From Desulfuromonadaceae bacterium (lineage in GTDB: Bacteria; Desulfobacterota; Desulfuromonadia; Desulfuromonadales; JAAYDE01), in the NCBI GenBank assembly GCA_012512925.1, contig JAAZDE010000023.1:1-35909 (forward strand): DNA of 35,909 bases, written 5' to 3'. The position numbers and the translations under genes are program-made. Of the stretch, positions 11,808 to 20,396 are shown in pieces (positions within the stretch are counted from its first letter, which is position 1; the number at the start of each line of letters is the position of its first letter). The notes beneath the pieces were generated by a model that was not told the origin of the DNA, made no database searches, and saw nothing but the letters and a program-made list of their open reading frames with translations.

Positions 11808-14210
11808 TTAGCGGAGATTTTCCATATCGAGACGGAAAAAGTCTCTGGCTCGAAGGGTGGATTCATCAAGGGCGAAACGGGAGGGAGCGGTGCCGGGAGC
11901 GAAGGCCTCCACCGTCAGTGATCCACTGTCTTCCGGCGTCAGCAGGCCGGTTGTGGGATCGACGGGGCGGAATTCGATGGTATCGGGAACGGCAAATTGA
12001 CGGACCGGCAGGTCCTTGACCGCTTCCTTCATGAAGGCGACCCAGGCGGGCGCGGCGGCTCTGGAGCCGGTTTCTCCCTTGCCGAGGGGTTCCCCCTGGT
12101 CGAAACCGATCCAGCTGACCGCCACCAGTTGGGGCACAAAGCCTGCGAACCAGGCGTCTTTCAAATCATTGGTAGTGCCGGTTTTTGCCGCCGCAGGACG
12201 TTTCAATGCCTTGGCGCGGCTTCCCGTTCCCTCCCTTACCACGCTTTCCATCAGATTGGTGACCAGGTAGGCCGTCTCGGGTGAAAGAACCCGTTCCCTT
12301 TTTACCTCGATGAGCCGCTGCCCCTCTCCTGGACCGTTGGGGAAATCGGCGGGGTCCGTCGATTCCAGAACCTGACCGTTCCGATCGAGGATCTTGACGA
12401 TGTAGCTGGGAGTGATTCTGATACCACCGTTGGCGAAGACGCTGAAAGCGGTGGCCAGTTCCATGGGAGAAAGCGCCGAAGAGCCCAGGGCCATGGTCAG
12501 ATCCTTGAAGATCGGCGATTCGATACCCAACTTGGCGGCATAATTGGCGGCGTAATTAACCCCGATGTCCTGAAGTATTTTGATGGTGACCACGTTGTAG
12601 GAATGGGTCAAGGCCTTACGGAGGGTAGTCGGTCCGGAAAAACGCTGGCTGTAGTTCTGGGGCTTCCATGTAACGATTTTGCCGCCCGGTTTTCTCTCCT
12701 TGAAGACGATGGGGGTGTCCAGAATAATGCTGGCCGGGGTGTATCCTTTGTCGAGGGCGGCGGCATACAGAATCGGCTTGAATGCCGAGCCTGGCTGGCG
12801 GTAACCCTGCACCACCCGATTGAATTGGCTCTCGGCAAAATCGTAGCCGCCCACCATCGCCTTGATCTGGCCATTGGCGGGGTCGAGGGCGACCAGACAG
12901 CTTTGGGCATCGGGGCGCTGCTCAAGGCGCAGCAGAGGACGGTCTTCTCCGCTGGTCTTTACAATCCGGACCAGGATCAGCGCCCCCGGGGGGAGCCAAA
13001 CCGTGTTACGGTTTCGGTCGAGGCGGAAAGGAGCACCCTCTTTGGCCAGGCCCAGGACGCCGGCCCATGGCGTCGACTTTTCCCCCAGGTAACCCTGGAA
13101 GGGACCGAAACGAACGAGAAGGCCTGTTTTGTCGCTTCCTGTGACCACCCCTTCGACGATGGAGCCTTCCTGGGGAGGCTGGTTCCAGGAGCTCTTCTGC
13201 GCCGCCAGAAAGATTTCGGTTTCGGTAGGGGTCAGAATGTTTTCTGGGCCCCGGTAGCCGTGACGCCGATCATAGTCCTCTAGGTTTAATCGAACCGCCT
13301 GCCGTGCGGCCCGCTGCATATGGATATCCAGGGTGGTAAAAACCTTGAGGCCCCCTTGGTAGAGGAGTTCCTCCCCATAGGTTTGTTCGAGGTAGCGTCG
13401 GACCTGTTCGCTGAAATAAGGGGCGGGATTTTTGTCGTCGCCGGCTGAGCGGGGCTGCAGCGTCAGTTCGGCAAGGGCCGCCTCCTCGGCTTCGGCGGCG
13501 GTGATATAACCCTCCTTGGCCATGCGGCCGAGAACGTATCTCTGGCGTTCTCTGGCCCGTTGCAGGTTTCGGTAGGGGGAATAACGGCTCGGCGCCTGGG
13601 GCAGTCCGGCCAGCAGGGCACACTCCGCCAGGGTAAGCTGGTTGACCGGCTTGCCGAAATAGGTCTGGGAGGCGGCTTCTACTCCATAGGAGGCGTGACC
13701 GAGATAAATCTGATTCAGATAGAGATAGAGAATCCCTTCCTTGCTCAGTGCGTTTTCCATGCGCCAGGCGAGGATGGCTTCCTTGAATTTTCGGGTGAAG
13801 GTCTTTTCCGGGGAGAGCAGGAGGCTTTTAGCGACCTGCTGGGTTATTGTGCTTCCCCCCTGGCGGATGCCTCCGGCCCGGACGTTTTTCAGCGCCGCCC
13901 GCAAAATCGATAGAAAATTGATCCCCCGATGCTGAAAGAAGTGGGCGTCCTCCGCGGCGACGAAAGCTTGAATCAGGTGTGGCGGCATCGAGGTAACAGG
14001 AACCACGATACGTCGCTCGTGGGCGTATTCGGCCAGGACCCGACCGTCAAAGCTGTAGACGGAAGTGATGATGGGGGGACTGTAATCCTCCAGGGTGTCG
14101 ACACGGGGAAGGGATGAGGAAAAATAGAAGTAAGCGGAGGCGAGGGCCAGAATCGCCAATAGCGAAGCTGCCGATGCCAGCAGGAGGAAATTGCGCAGCA
14201 ATTTTTTCAT
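11808..14210 (-). CDS. mrcA: Class A penicillin-binding protein 1A (transglycosylase/transpeptidase)
   Basis: This bifunctional peptidoglycan synthase polymerises glycan strands and cross-links them in the periplasm while anchored in the inner membrane. An N-terminal membrane segment (LLLASAASLLAILALASAYFY) is followed by a GT51 domain with EDAHFFQHRG (catalytic Glu), GGSTITQQ and KFKEAILAWRME. An OB-like insert (near WAGVLGLAK) follows. The transpeptidase has SAFKP (active-site Ser), SYN and KTGTT. I start at MKKLLRNF (14210, 800 aa), because the track's extra 25 residues are not signal-like; neither start has a clear ribosome-binding site. The insert points to PBP1A rather than PBP1B or PBP1C. 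It is divergent from the cytochrome gene. Confidence 0.93.
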   Translation of the reverse strand: MKKLLRNFLLLASAASLLAILALASAYFYFSSSLPRVDTLEDYSPPIITSVYSFDGRVLAEYAHERRIVVPVTSMPPHLIQAFVAAEDAHFFQHRGINFLSILRAALKNVRAGGIRQGGSTITQQVAKSLLLSPEKTFTRKFKEAILAWRMENALSKEGILYLYLNQIYLGHASYGVEAASQTYFGKPVNQLTLAECALLAGLPQAPSRYSPYRNLQRARERQRYVLGRMAKEGYITAAEAEEAALAELTLQPRSAGDDKNPAPYFSEQVRRYLEQTYGEELLYQGGLKVFTTLDIHMQRAARQAVRLNLEDYDRRHGYRGPENILTPTETEIFLAAQKSSWNQPPQEGSIVEGVVTGSDKTGLLVRFGPFQGYLGEKSTPWAGVLGLAKEGAPFRLDRNRNTVWLPPGALILVRIVKTSGEDRPLLRLEQRPDAQSCLVALDPANGQIKAMVGGYDFAESQFNRVVQGYRQPGSAFKPILYAAALDKGYTPASIILDTPIVFKERKPGGKIVTWKPQNYSQRFSGPTTLRKALTHSYNVVTIKILQDIGVNYAANYAAKLGIESPIFKDLTMALGSSALSPMELATAFSVFANGGIRITPSYIVKILDRNGQVLESTDPADFPNGPGEGQRLIEVKRERVLSPETAYLVTNLMESVVREGTGSRAKALKRPAAAKTGTTNDLKDAWFAGFVPQLVAVSWIGFDQGEPLGKGETGSRAAAPAWVAFMKEAVKDLPVRQFAVPDTIEFRPVDPTTGLLTPEDSGSLTVEAFAPGTAPSRFALDESTLRARDFFRLDMENLR

Positions 14211-14379
14211 GGGATTGGGAACACTATTGTTTATGGGAAGGGGCAAATAATGGCTATTAATAACACAGGGAACGACAGGCGGCAAATATTTTGCCGTTTA
14301 CCAATCGGGATGTTATAGTCGATGACAGAAGAAGTTTTAATTTTTGAAGCTGATTTGCATGGTTGAGATGTTTTCATTG

Positions 14380-14397
14380 CCCATTTTCGGAAATGGG
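14380..14397 (+). promoter_or_regulatory. Hairpin overlapping the cytochrome ribosome-binding site
   Basis: CCCATTT (14380-14386) and AAATGGG (14391-14397) form a perfect 7-bp stem with a TCGG loop. The right arm contains part of the G-run that must serve as the ribosome-binding site for the ATG at 14403. A folded stem could therefore limit translation. The pairing is seen; the regulatory role is inference. Confidence 0.4.
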
Positions 14398-14402
14398 GGG
14401 GA

Positions 14403-14741
14403 ATGATGAAAAAGTGGATGGGGGGGGTGCTGGTCTTCTATTTTGTGATCCTCGGCTGCGCCATGCTGGGCAGTTGGAGAGCGATTCCACCTCCCGGCGG
14501 CTGTGAACAGTGCCACAAGGAGCCGATTTCAGCCAACTGGCAGGTGGCCTACGCCCCGGCCATCATCAGCACCGAAAGGGGGGTGGAGTCCTGGCAGGGA
14601 CCTGAATCGGTCCTTCCCCCCGAGCCGTCCCCTCTGGAACAGAAAAAAATTACCGAACAGCAGTGTTTTCGCTGCCACAAAAGTCCCAACCACGCCCATA
14701 AGGAGTATCGCGGCAACTATCATCATAAGTCGCTTTTTTAA
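14403..14741 (+). CDS. Small diheme c-type cytochrome, exported
   Basis: The 112-aa product has an N-terminal hydrophobic export segment (about 5-24) and two heme-binding motifs, CEQCH and CFRCH, predicting a periplasmic protein with two covalent c-type hemes. VILGC within the hydrophobic segment is a poor lipobox, so membrane anchoring is possible but unproven. Extra histidines near the C-terminus (HAHK, HH) could be axial heme ligands. Such small multiheme proteins are common in metal- and sulfur-respiring Desulfuromonadales, but the electron partner is unknown. It lies 50 bases ahead of pyk and may share its transcript. Two long G-runs flank the start codon. Confidence 0.85.
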   Translation: MMKKWMGGVLVFYFVILGCAMLGSWRAIPPPGGCEQCHKEPISANWQVAYAPAIISTERGVESWQGPESVLPPEPSPLEQKKITEQQCFRCHKSPNHAHKEYRGNYHHKSLF

Positions 14742-14791
14742 ATCGCATCTGTGGCCCATTCATCCGATGCCGTTTGCGAAGGGATGTTGTC

Positions 14792-16222
14792 ATGAATCGC
14801 CGCACCAAGATCGTCGCCACGTTAGGCCCGGCCACTGAGAACCCCGAAATGATCCGTTCTTTGATGGACGCGGGGGTGGATGTCTTCCGGCTCAATTTTT
14901 CTCATGGCACCAGGGAACAAAAAGCTGAACTCATCTCCATCATCCGCCGGGAGTCGGACAACCGGCTGCAGGCGGTCGCCATCCTCGGTGATCTGCAGGG
15001 ACCCAAGATTCGTTCCGGTCTGATGGAAAACGGCCGTCTGGAGTTGATCCGGGGGAGCGAAGTGACCATCACCATCCGCGACGTTGTCGGCAGGGGCTAT
15101 CTCTTTTCTACGACATACCCCGGCTTGGTGGGGGATGTCGTCGCCGGGGACACAATTCTTCTCGATGACGGCAACCTGGAACTGACCGTACTCGAGGTGG
15201 GCAAAGAAGAGGTGCGCTGCCGGGTCGAGGTGGGCGGCACACTGCGCGACCGCAAGGGGATCAATCTCCCCGGCAGCCGGGTATCGGCGCCGGCGGTCAC
15301 CGACAAGGATAAAAAGGATCTGGAATTCTGCCTGGCCCAAAAGGTCGATTACATCGGCCAGTCCTTCGTCCGCAGGGCCAAGGACGTGCGGGAACTGAAG
15401 GTGCTGATTCACCAGTTGGGGGCCGTCACCCCGGTCATCGCCAAAATAGAGAAACCCCAGGCGCTGGAGGATTTCGACGCCATTCTGGCCGAGGTCGACG
15501 GGATCATGGTGGCGCGCGGCGATTTGGGGGTGGAGATGCGACCGGAAAAGATCCCTTTGATCCAGAAAAGGATTATCCACAGCTGCAATCTGGCCGGCAA
15601 ACCGGTCATTACCGCCACCCAGATGCTCGAGAGCATGATCGGCAACCCGCGTCCCACCCGGGCCGAGACCTCCGATATTCCCAACGCCATTCTCGACGGC
15701 AGCGACGCCGTGATGCTGTCGGGTGAAACGGCGGTCGGCAAATACCCGCTGGAAGCGGTCAGGATGATGGGACGGGTAGCCGACGACGTGGAAAGGGAGC
15801 CCATCCTCAGGCAACGGATCTTTCATCCCCCGACAGATGCCGCTGGGGAGGAGCGCAGCCTTTCGGAAATCATTGCTGAAGCCGCCTGCGATGTCGCCCA
15901 AAATGTCGGCGCCGCCGCCATCCTGACCTTTACTCAGACCGGCCGCACCGCCGCACTGGTGGCCAAGTACCGGCCCGCTCTGCCGATTTTCGCGGTGACG
16001 CCGTCGCCGGAAGTGCGCCGATGGCTGGTCCTCTTCCGCGGCGTGCGCTCCATGCAGGTCTGCGCCGAAGGAGGTACCGAGATTCAGCTTGCCTCGGTGG
16101 CCAAGGCGGCCCTGGAGACGGGGCGCCTGCGTGCCGGGGATGTGGTGGTGATCGTCATGGGCAGCCCGGTTTCCGCCGCCGGCACCACCAACCTGATCAA
16201 GGTGCAGAAGTTGGAGGGGTAA
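14792..16222 (+). CDS. pyk: Pyruvate kinase
   Basis: Pyruvate kinase converts phosphoenolpyruvate and ADP to pyruvate and ATP, the last step of glycolysis. From ATG 14792 the product is 476 aa and starts MNRRTKIVATLGPAT, the standard N-terminus. The track begins six codons earlier at a TTG, but GAAGGG lies 8 bases before 14792. Family motifs are intact: FRLNFSHG, GDLQGPKIR, KIEKPQALEDFD, VARGDLGVEM and ATQMLESM, followed by the C-terminal effector domain. A perfect DnaA-box sequence (15573-15581) falls inside the gene but is explained by its codons. It follows the cytochrome gene closely. Confidence 0.97.
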   Translation: MNRRTKIVATLGPATENPEMIRSLMDAGVDVFRLNFSHGTREQKAELISIIRRESDNRLQAVAILGDLQGPKIRSGLMENGRLELIRGSEVTITIRDVVGRGYLFSTTYPGLVGDVVAGDTILLDDGNLELTVLEVGKEEVRCRVEVGGTLRDRKGINLPGSRVSAPAVTDKDKKDLEFCLAQKVDYIGQSFVRRAKDVRELKVLIHQLGAVTPVIAKIEKPQALEDFDAILAEVDGIMVARGDLGVEMRPEKIPLIQKRIIHSCNLAGKPVITATQMLESMIGNPRPTRAETSDIPNAILDGSDAVMLSGETAVGKYPLEAVRMMGRVADDVEREPILRQRIFHPPTDAAGEERSLSEIIAEAACDVAQNVGAAAILTFTQTGRTAALVAKYRPALPIFAVTPSPEVRRWLVLFRGVRSMQVCAEGGTEIQLASVAKAALETGRLRAGDVVVIVMGSPVSAAGTTNLIKVQKLEG

Positions 16223-16412
16223 TTCCTGCCTTGCCATGACCTGCCCTTCGGCCGGTATTTTTCTGTTGCTCCATTCCCTTTTTACTCTCTTGAATTTCCC
16301 CGTCGTTGCGCGCAGAATGCCTCCTTTCCGGTTTGAAATTTTTCCGCTGCGGTCGTAAAATCGGCCCTATGTCGGGCGCAGACAGTCCGCTGTCCCTTCG
16401 AAAGCATTTTCC

Positions 16413-17114
16413 ATGACCAAAAAAGCGGTGGTTTTGTACAGCGGTGGGCTCGATTCCACCACCTGTCTGGCGGTGGCCAGAAGCGAGGGTTTCCAGCCGT
16501 ATGCCCTGAGTTTCCGCTACGGCCAGCGCCATTGCGTGGAAATTGAGAAGGCCGTGCGCAACGCGCCGCTGGCAGGGGCGGCGGAACACCGCATCGTCGA
16601 TCTCGATCTGCGCGCCATCGGCGGCAGTGCCTTGACCAGCGACCTGGCGGTACCCAAAAACCACCTCGGCGACGATGCCATCCCGGTCACCTATGTGCCC
16701 GCCCGCAACACCATATTTCTCGCCGTGGCGCTGGGATGGGCGGAGGTGCTGGGCACTTTCGACATCTTTATCGGCGTCAACGCCGTCGACTACTCCGGTT
16801 ATCCCGATTGCCGTCCGCAATTCATCGCCGCTTTTGAAAAGATGGCCGATCTGGCGACCCGGGCCGGGGTCGAAGGGAAGGGTAGGTACCGGATCCACAC
16901 CCCGTTGATCGATCTCAGCAAGGGGGAAATTGTTCGCCTCGCCGCCGGTTTGGGGGTTGACTTCACCCTGACCCATTCCTGTTACGATCCCGATCCCCAG
17001 GGACGAGCCTGTGGCGCCTGCGATTCCTGCCTGTTGCGTCTCAAGGGATTCAGGGAAGCGGGAATAAAGGATCCGCTTCCCTATGTGAAGGGAAGAATTC
17101 GTTTGGATGATTAA
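16413..17114 (+). CDS. queC: 7-cyano-7-deazaguanine synthase (preQ0 synthase)
   Basis: QueC converts 7-carboxy-7-deazaguanine, ammonia and ATP to preQ0, a step in making the modified tRNA base queuosine. The 233-aa product has the PP-loop ATP-binding motif SGGLDSTT (10-17), VPARNTIFL, and a C-terminal zinc-binding cysteine set in [17 protein letters not shown]. Length and motif order are normal. The ribosome-binding site is weak. It is preceded by 190 bases with no feature I can name. No other queuosine gene is adjacent. Confidence 0.96.
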   Translation: MTKKAVVLYSGGLDSTTCLAVARSEGFQPYALSFRYGQRHCVEIEKAVRNAPLAGAAEHRIVDLDLRAIGGSALTSDLAVPKNHLGDDAIPVTYVPARNTIFLAVALGWAEVLGTFDIFIGVNAVDYSGYPDCRPQFIAAFEKMADLATRAGVEGKGRYRIHTPLIDLSKGEIVRLAAGLGVDFTLTHSCYDPDPQGRACGACDSCLLRLKGFREAGIKDPLPYVKGRIRLDD

Positions 17115-17333
17115 ATGTTAAAAAAGTATTTTGAGGCTCCTGCCGGCCTATTCACACGATCCCTTGCGAAGGGAATGATCGGAACTTTAAATAGATGACT
17201 TGAGTCTTTTCCTATAGTTAATATCCTATTGATAATATTATAAAAAAAGGAAGTGGCAATAAGGGGGGCTGCTTGTCGAAAAAGGCTGCCGGACTGTGGA
17301 TAAACCTGTGGAAACAGTGGATAAACTTTTGAG
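17115..17333. other. Origin-like intergenic region: AT-rich stretch plus DnaA-box cluster
   Basis: This 219-base gap between queC and the DUF2064 gene has two parts. Bases about 17185-17250 are very AT-rich, unlike the GC-rich genes on both sides, and contain runs such as TAGTTAATAT and ATTGATAATATTATAA. Bases 17295-17324 hold the perfect DnaA box TGTGGATAA (17295-17303), the near-box TGTGGAAAC (17307-17315) and AGTGGATAA, one base off consensus (17316-17324). Earlier, TCCCTTGCGAAGGGA near 17160 could form a short hairpin after queC. AT-rich DNA beside clustered DnaA boxes is the usual build of a bacterial replication origin; function here is inference. Confidence 0.6.
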
Positions 17334-18017
17334 ATGATGGTGTCTTGGGTTAAAACTGACAGCAGCCGCAGGAAGGTGTTGGGGGTGTTTGCCCGGGAGC
17401 CGCTTCCCGGGCGGGTAAAAACCCGTCTTTCGCCCCCTCTCAGCGCAATCGAGGCGGCGGAATTTTATCGCCTCAGCCTTCAGGAGACCGTCGACAGGAT
17501 GTCCCTGGCCGGATTCGATCCGGTCATTTTTTTTGCCGGCGGCAAGGACTATTTCCGCCAAGCCTTCCCCGCTCTTCTCCTGGTGGAGCAAAGGGAAGGG
17601 GATCTCGGCGCTCGTCTGGACCAGGCGTTGGCGGAGGGATTTGCCGCGGGAGCGGAGGCTCTGGTCCTCATCGGCAGCGATTCTCCCGACATCCCGGTGC
17701 GGTTGGTGGAGGAAGCTTTCGAGTCCCTCAGCGAGGCCGAGGCGGTAGTGGCCCCCGCCGTTGACGGTGGCTATGTTCTGATCGGGGAGAGGCGCCATTG
17801 CCCGGCCCTGTTCCGGGAGGTGCCATGGGGCGGGGCGCGGGTGATGGAGGTGACGCGGAACATTGCCCGCCGTGAAAAAGTGCGCCTAGCCGAGTTGGCG
17901 GAGTGGGATGATGTTGACGATTGGCCCTCGCTGGTGAGGTTTCTGCGACGATCGCCGGGTTTGGCCTCAGCCCGCTATGTCGGCGGTTTGAAATCGGTCA
18001 TGGCCCGGGAAGAGTGA
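17334..18017 (+). CDS. DUF2064 / TIGR04282-type glycosyltransferase-fold protein
   Basis: The 227-aa product has the family's N-terminal motif FAREPLPGRVKTRL (about 20-33), resembling nucleotide-sugar or nucleotidyl transferase loops, then LIGSDSPDIP with a likely metal-binding Asp, and AVDGGYVLIG. The fold is GT-A-like; the natural substrate is not established. Members are often next to other glycosyltransferases or radical-SAM genes, which is not the case here. Two adjacent ATG codons (17334 and 17337) follow a DnaA-box cluster by about 10 bases, with only GAG as a possible ribosome-binding site, so the true start may be slightly downstream. It is followed by an oxidoreductase gene 14 bases later. 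Confidence 0.8.
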   Translation: MMVSWVKTDSSRRKVLGVFAREPLPGRVKTRLSPPLSAIEAAEFYRLSLQETVDRMSLAGFDPVIFFAGGKDYFRQAFPALLLVEQREGDLGARLDQALAEGFAAGAEALVLIGSDSPDIPVRLVEEAFESLSEAEAVVAPAVDGGYVLIGERRHCPALFREVPWGGARVMEVTRNIARREKVRLAELAEWDDVDDWPSLVRFLRRSPGLASARYVGGLKSVMAREE

Positions 18018-18031
18018 GAGAGGAGTCTGAC

Positions 18032-18655
18032 GTGCCTCATGCGGTTTCCTTGAAGCTGGCCGCCATCTATGGCAGTCCGCGGCGCCTGGGGAACACCTCG
18101 CGCCTGTTGAAGCAGGCGGTGGCCGGGGCTGGCGGGGCCGGCGCAACGGTGGAGGAGGTATTTCTTCGCGACCTGAACATTTCCCCCTGTATGGAGGAGG
18201 ACGGTTGCCACGGCACCGGGCGTTGCCTCATCGACGATGATTTCCAGAAGGTTTATGATCTGCTGGAAGAATGTGACGGGGTTCTGCTGGCATCACCGCT
18301 TTTTTTCGGCTCGGTCTCGGCCCAAGCCAAGATTCTCATCGATCGTTGCCAATGTTTCTGGGTGCGCAAATACCTTCTGGGAAAAGGCCGGAGCGGATTG
18401 ACCGAAAGGCCGCGATTGGGCCTTTTCGTTTCGGCGGCGGCCCGACGGGAGCGGGGTGATCTTTTTGATGGGGCGGTGCGCACCGTGCGCTACTTTTTCG
18501 ACGCCCTTGACGTCACCCTGTGGAAAACTCTTCTTTGTCCTGGTCTGGAGAAGGATGACGATGTCCTCGCCCGTGACGATTTTTTGCAGGAAGCCCACGG
18601 TGTCGGAGTTCTCCTGGTGGAGGAACTTCAAAAGAGCCTGGCCGGGAGACGGTGA
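18032..18655 (+). CDS. NAD(P)H-dependent FMN reductase-like flavoprotein
   Basis: The 207-aa product (from GTG 18032) has the flavodoxin-like NADPH-dependent FMN reductase pattern: an opening strand and loop IYGSPRRLGNTSRLL for FMN phosphate binding, and ASPLFFGSVSAQAKILIDR for the isoalloxazine and dimer region. Cysteines in ISPCMEEDGC and GRC resemble the spacing in iron-sulfur flavoproteins and might be redox active, though a full cluster motif is not clear. AGGAG 6 bases before GTG 18032 decides the start; the track's upstream extension overlaps the previous gene and is not family-like. The likely job is cytoplasmic reduction of quinones or other small acceptors; the substrate is unknown. 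Confidence 0.82.
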   Translation: MPHAVSLKLAAIYGSPRRLGNTSRLLKQAVAGAGGAGATVEEVFLRDLNISPCMEEDGCHGTGRCLIDDDFQKVYDLLEECDGVLLASPLFFGSVSAQAKILIDRCQCFWVRKYLLGKGRSGLTERPRLGLFVSAAARRERGDLFDGAVRTVRYFFDALDVTLWKTLLCPGLEKDDDVLARDDFLQEAHGVGVLLVEELQKSLAGRR

Positions 18656-18710
18656 ATTGTCTGTCGCCCTGTTGCTGACTCTGATGAATACAGGAAGAAA
18701 AGGTTAGAAG

Positions 18711-19625
18711 ATGTTTGCCCACCCTTTGCTGCCTACCTTAAGCCTGGTCCTGGCCATGTTGCTCTGGGCCAGTTCCTTTATCGCTCTGAAGCTGGCTTTC
18801 CAGTTCTACCATCCGATGTGGGTCATTTTCGGCCGCATGGCGGTGGCCAGCCTGGTTTTTCTCTTTTGGCTCCCGCTTTTCCGCACCATTCGCTTCCGCC
18901 GCCAGGATCTGCCGATTCTGGCCGGGATGGCCTTGTGTGAGCCCTGTCTTTATTTCCTTCTGGAAGCCAAAGCCCTGGAGAACACCAGTGCCTCTCAGGC
19001 CGGCCTGATCACCACCCTGATGCCGCTGATGGTGGCGGTGGGGGCGGCACTGGTTTTTAAGGAGCGGCTGACCAAGCGGGCCCTGGCCGGTTTTGTCGTG
19101 GCCATCGCCGGCGCCGGCCTGTTGAGTGTCGGCGGGGTGGCCACAGCCAGTGCCCCGAACCCATTGCTGGGAAACCTCTGTGAGTTTCTGGCCATGATCT
19201 GCGCCACCGGCTATACCCTTTTGCTGAAACGGTTGTCCTCCTATTACTCGCCCTTTTTTCTGACCGCCTTCCAGGCCTTCGTGGGAAGCTTCTTTTTTTT
19301 CCCTTTTCTTTTTCTGCCGGGAACAGTTGCTCCGGCCGGATTTTCACCGGTGTCGGCTTTTGCCGTCGTCTACCTGGGGGTTTTCGTCACCCTGGGGGCT
19401 TACGGGCTTTTCAATTACGCCGTCAGCCTCATTCCAGCCGGCCAGGCGGCGGCCTTTGTCAATCTGATCCCGGTCCTGACTTTGCTGCTGGCCTGGCTGA
19501 TTCTCGGGGAGCATCTGACCCTCATCCAGTACCTGGCCGGTGGACTGGTCTTCTGTGGGGTTTTTCTGAGTCAGGAGCGAGTTTCCGAAGCGCAACCGCA
19601 GAAAACTGTCGAATCTCTGGGATAG
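18711..19625 (+). CDS. EamA/DMT-family transporter
   Basis: The 304-aa product is almost entirely hydrophobic with about ten membrane segments arranged as two EamA repeats. The first begins LAMLLWASSFIALKLAF and the second lies from about residue 150. This is the drug/metabolite transporter superfamily of inner-membrane exporters; cargo (amino acids, metabolites) cannot be predicted. The start ATG 18711 is preceded by a purine-rich stretch. It sits 55 bases after the flavoprotein gene and ends about 100 bases before tolQ. Confidence 0.88.
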   Translation: MFAHPLLPTLSLVLAMLLWASSFIALKLAFQFYHPMWVIFGRMAVASLVFLFWLPLFRTIRFRRQDLPILAGMALCEPCLYFLLEAKALENTSASQAGLITTLMPLMVAVGAALVFKERLTKRALAGFVVAIAGAGLLSVGGVATASAPNPLLGNLCEFLAMICATGYTLLLKRLSSYYSPFFLTAFQAFVGSFFFFPFLFLPGTVAPAGFSPVSAFAVVYLGVFVTLGAYGLFNYAVSLIPAGQAAAFVNLIPVLTLLLAWLILGEHLTLIQYLAGGLVFCGVFLSQERVSEAQPQKTVESLG

Positions 19626-19657
19626 TAGGTTATTTTAGAGGCTTTTCCCCGGTGGCG

Positions 19658-19686
19658 TTGACTTGGAACGCTGTATATTGAATAAT
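19658..19686 (+). promoter_or_regulatory. Predicted sigma-70 promoter for the tol-pal operon
   Basis: TTGACT (19658-19663) and AATAAT (19681-19686) are separated by 17 bases, each one base from the consensus. Transcription would start near 19693, about 35 bases before the tolQ start. It lies in the gap after the EamA gene. Confidence 0.6.
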
Positions 19687-19729
19687 CAGTTGAAAATCAA
19701 AACAAACTATCCTTAGCAGAGGGAATACC

Positions 19730-20395
19730 TTGGAAATCATTTTGGGAGCAGGTCCGGTCGTCAAGGTGGTTATGGCCATTCTGGTCTATCTTTCTGTCGT
19801 ATCCTGGACCATTATCTTTTATAAGTGGCGGATAGTCGGCAGGGCCATGAAAATGTCCAATCGCTTTCTGGAATTCTTCTGGAGCAAGAAGCATTTCGAA
19901 ACCATCAGCCAGAACCTTAAGAGCTATGCGGCCTCTCCCCTTAGTGTGCTGTTCCGGGAAGGTTACCAGGAACTGATCCGCGCCAAACGCAGCCAGGAGC
20001 AGAGCAACGGAACCGAGTCCTTTCCGGTCGGCAGCGACTACATCGCCCGTGTTCTGCGCCGGGCCACCACCAGCGAAACCCAGAGGCTGGAAAGATTCCT
20101 GCCTTTTCTGGCCACCACCGGTTCCACGGCCCCTTTCATCGGGCTGTTCGGCACCGTCTGGGGGATCATGGATTCCTTTCACAGTATCGGCCAGTCGGGG
20201 AGCGCCTCCCTGGCGGTGGTGGCTCCGGGGATCTCTGAAGCGCTGGTGGCGACCGCCATCGGACTGGTAGCGGCGATTCCGGCGGTGGTCGGCTACAACC
20301 ATTTTTCCCACAAGGTCGATGTGCTCAGTGGCGAGATGGACAATTTCAGCCAGGAATTTCTGAACATCGTGGAACGGATGCAGCGGAGAGGCTGA
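19730..20395 (+). CDS. tolQ: Tol-Pal system proton channel protein TolQ
   Basis: TolQ is an ExbB/MotA-type inner-membrane protein that with TolR uses the proton gradient to drive TolA and keep the outer membrane attached during division. The 221-aa product has three membrane segments, near residues 5-30, 115-140 and 150-175, and the family signature TGSTAPFIGLFGTVWGIMDSF. The start is TTG at 19730, supported by AGAGGG 6 bases upstream; no better ATG exists near it. The stop is separated from the GTG start of tolR by one base, so the two are likely coupled. Identity as TolQ rather than ExbB follows from the adjacent tolB and pal. Confidence 0.95.
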   Translation: MEIILGAGPVVKVVMAILVYLSVVSWTIIFYKWRIVGRAMKMSNRFLEFFWSKKHFETISQNLKSYAASPLSVLFREGYQELIRAKRSQEQSNGTESFPVGSDYIARVLRRATTSETQRLERFLPFLATTGSTAPFIGLFGTVWGIMDSFHSIGQSGSASLAVVAPGISEALVATAIGLVAAIPAVVGYNHFSHKVDVLSGEMDNFSQEFLNIVERMQRRG

Positions 20396-20396
20396 G

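Noticed and set aside
15573-15581. Perfect DnaA box TTATCCACA inside pyk
   Set aside because: It is a single site within conserved codons and has no companion boxes, so chance is the simplest explanation.
14822-16237. 471-aa ORF antisense to pyk
   Set aside because: His/Gly-rich shadow of a conserved gene.
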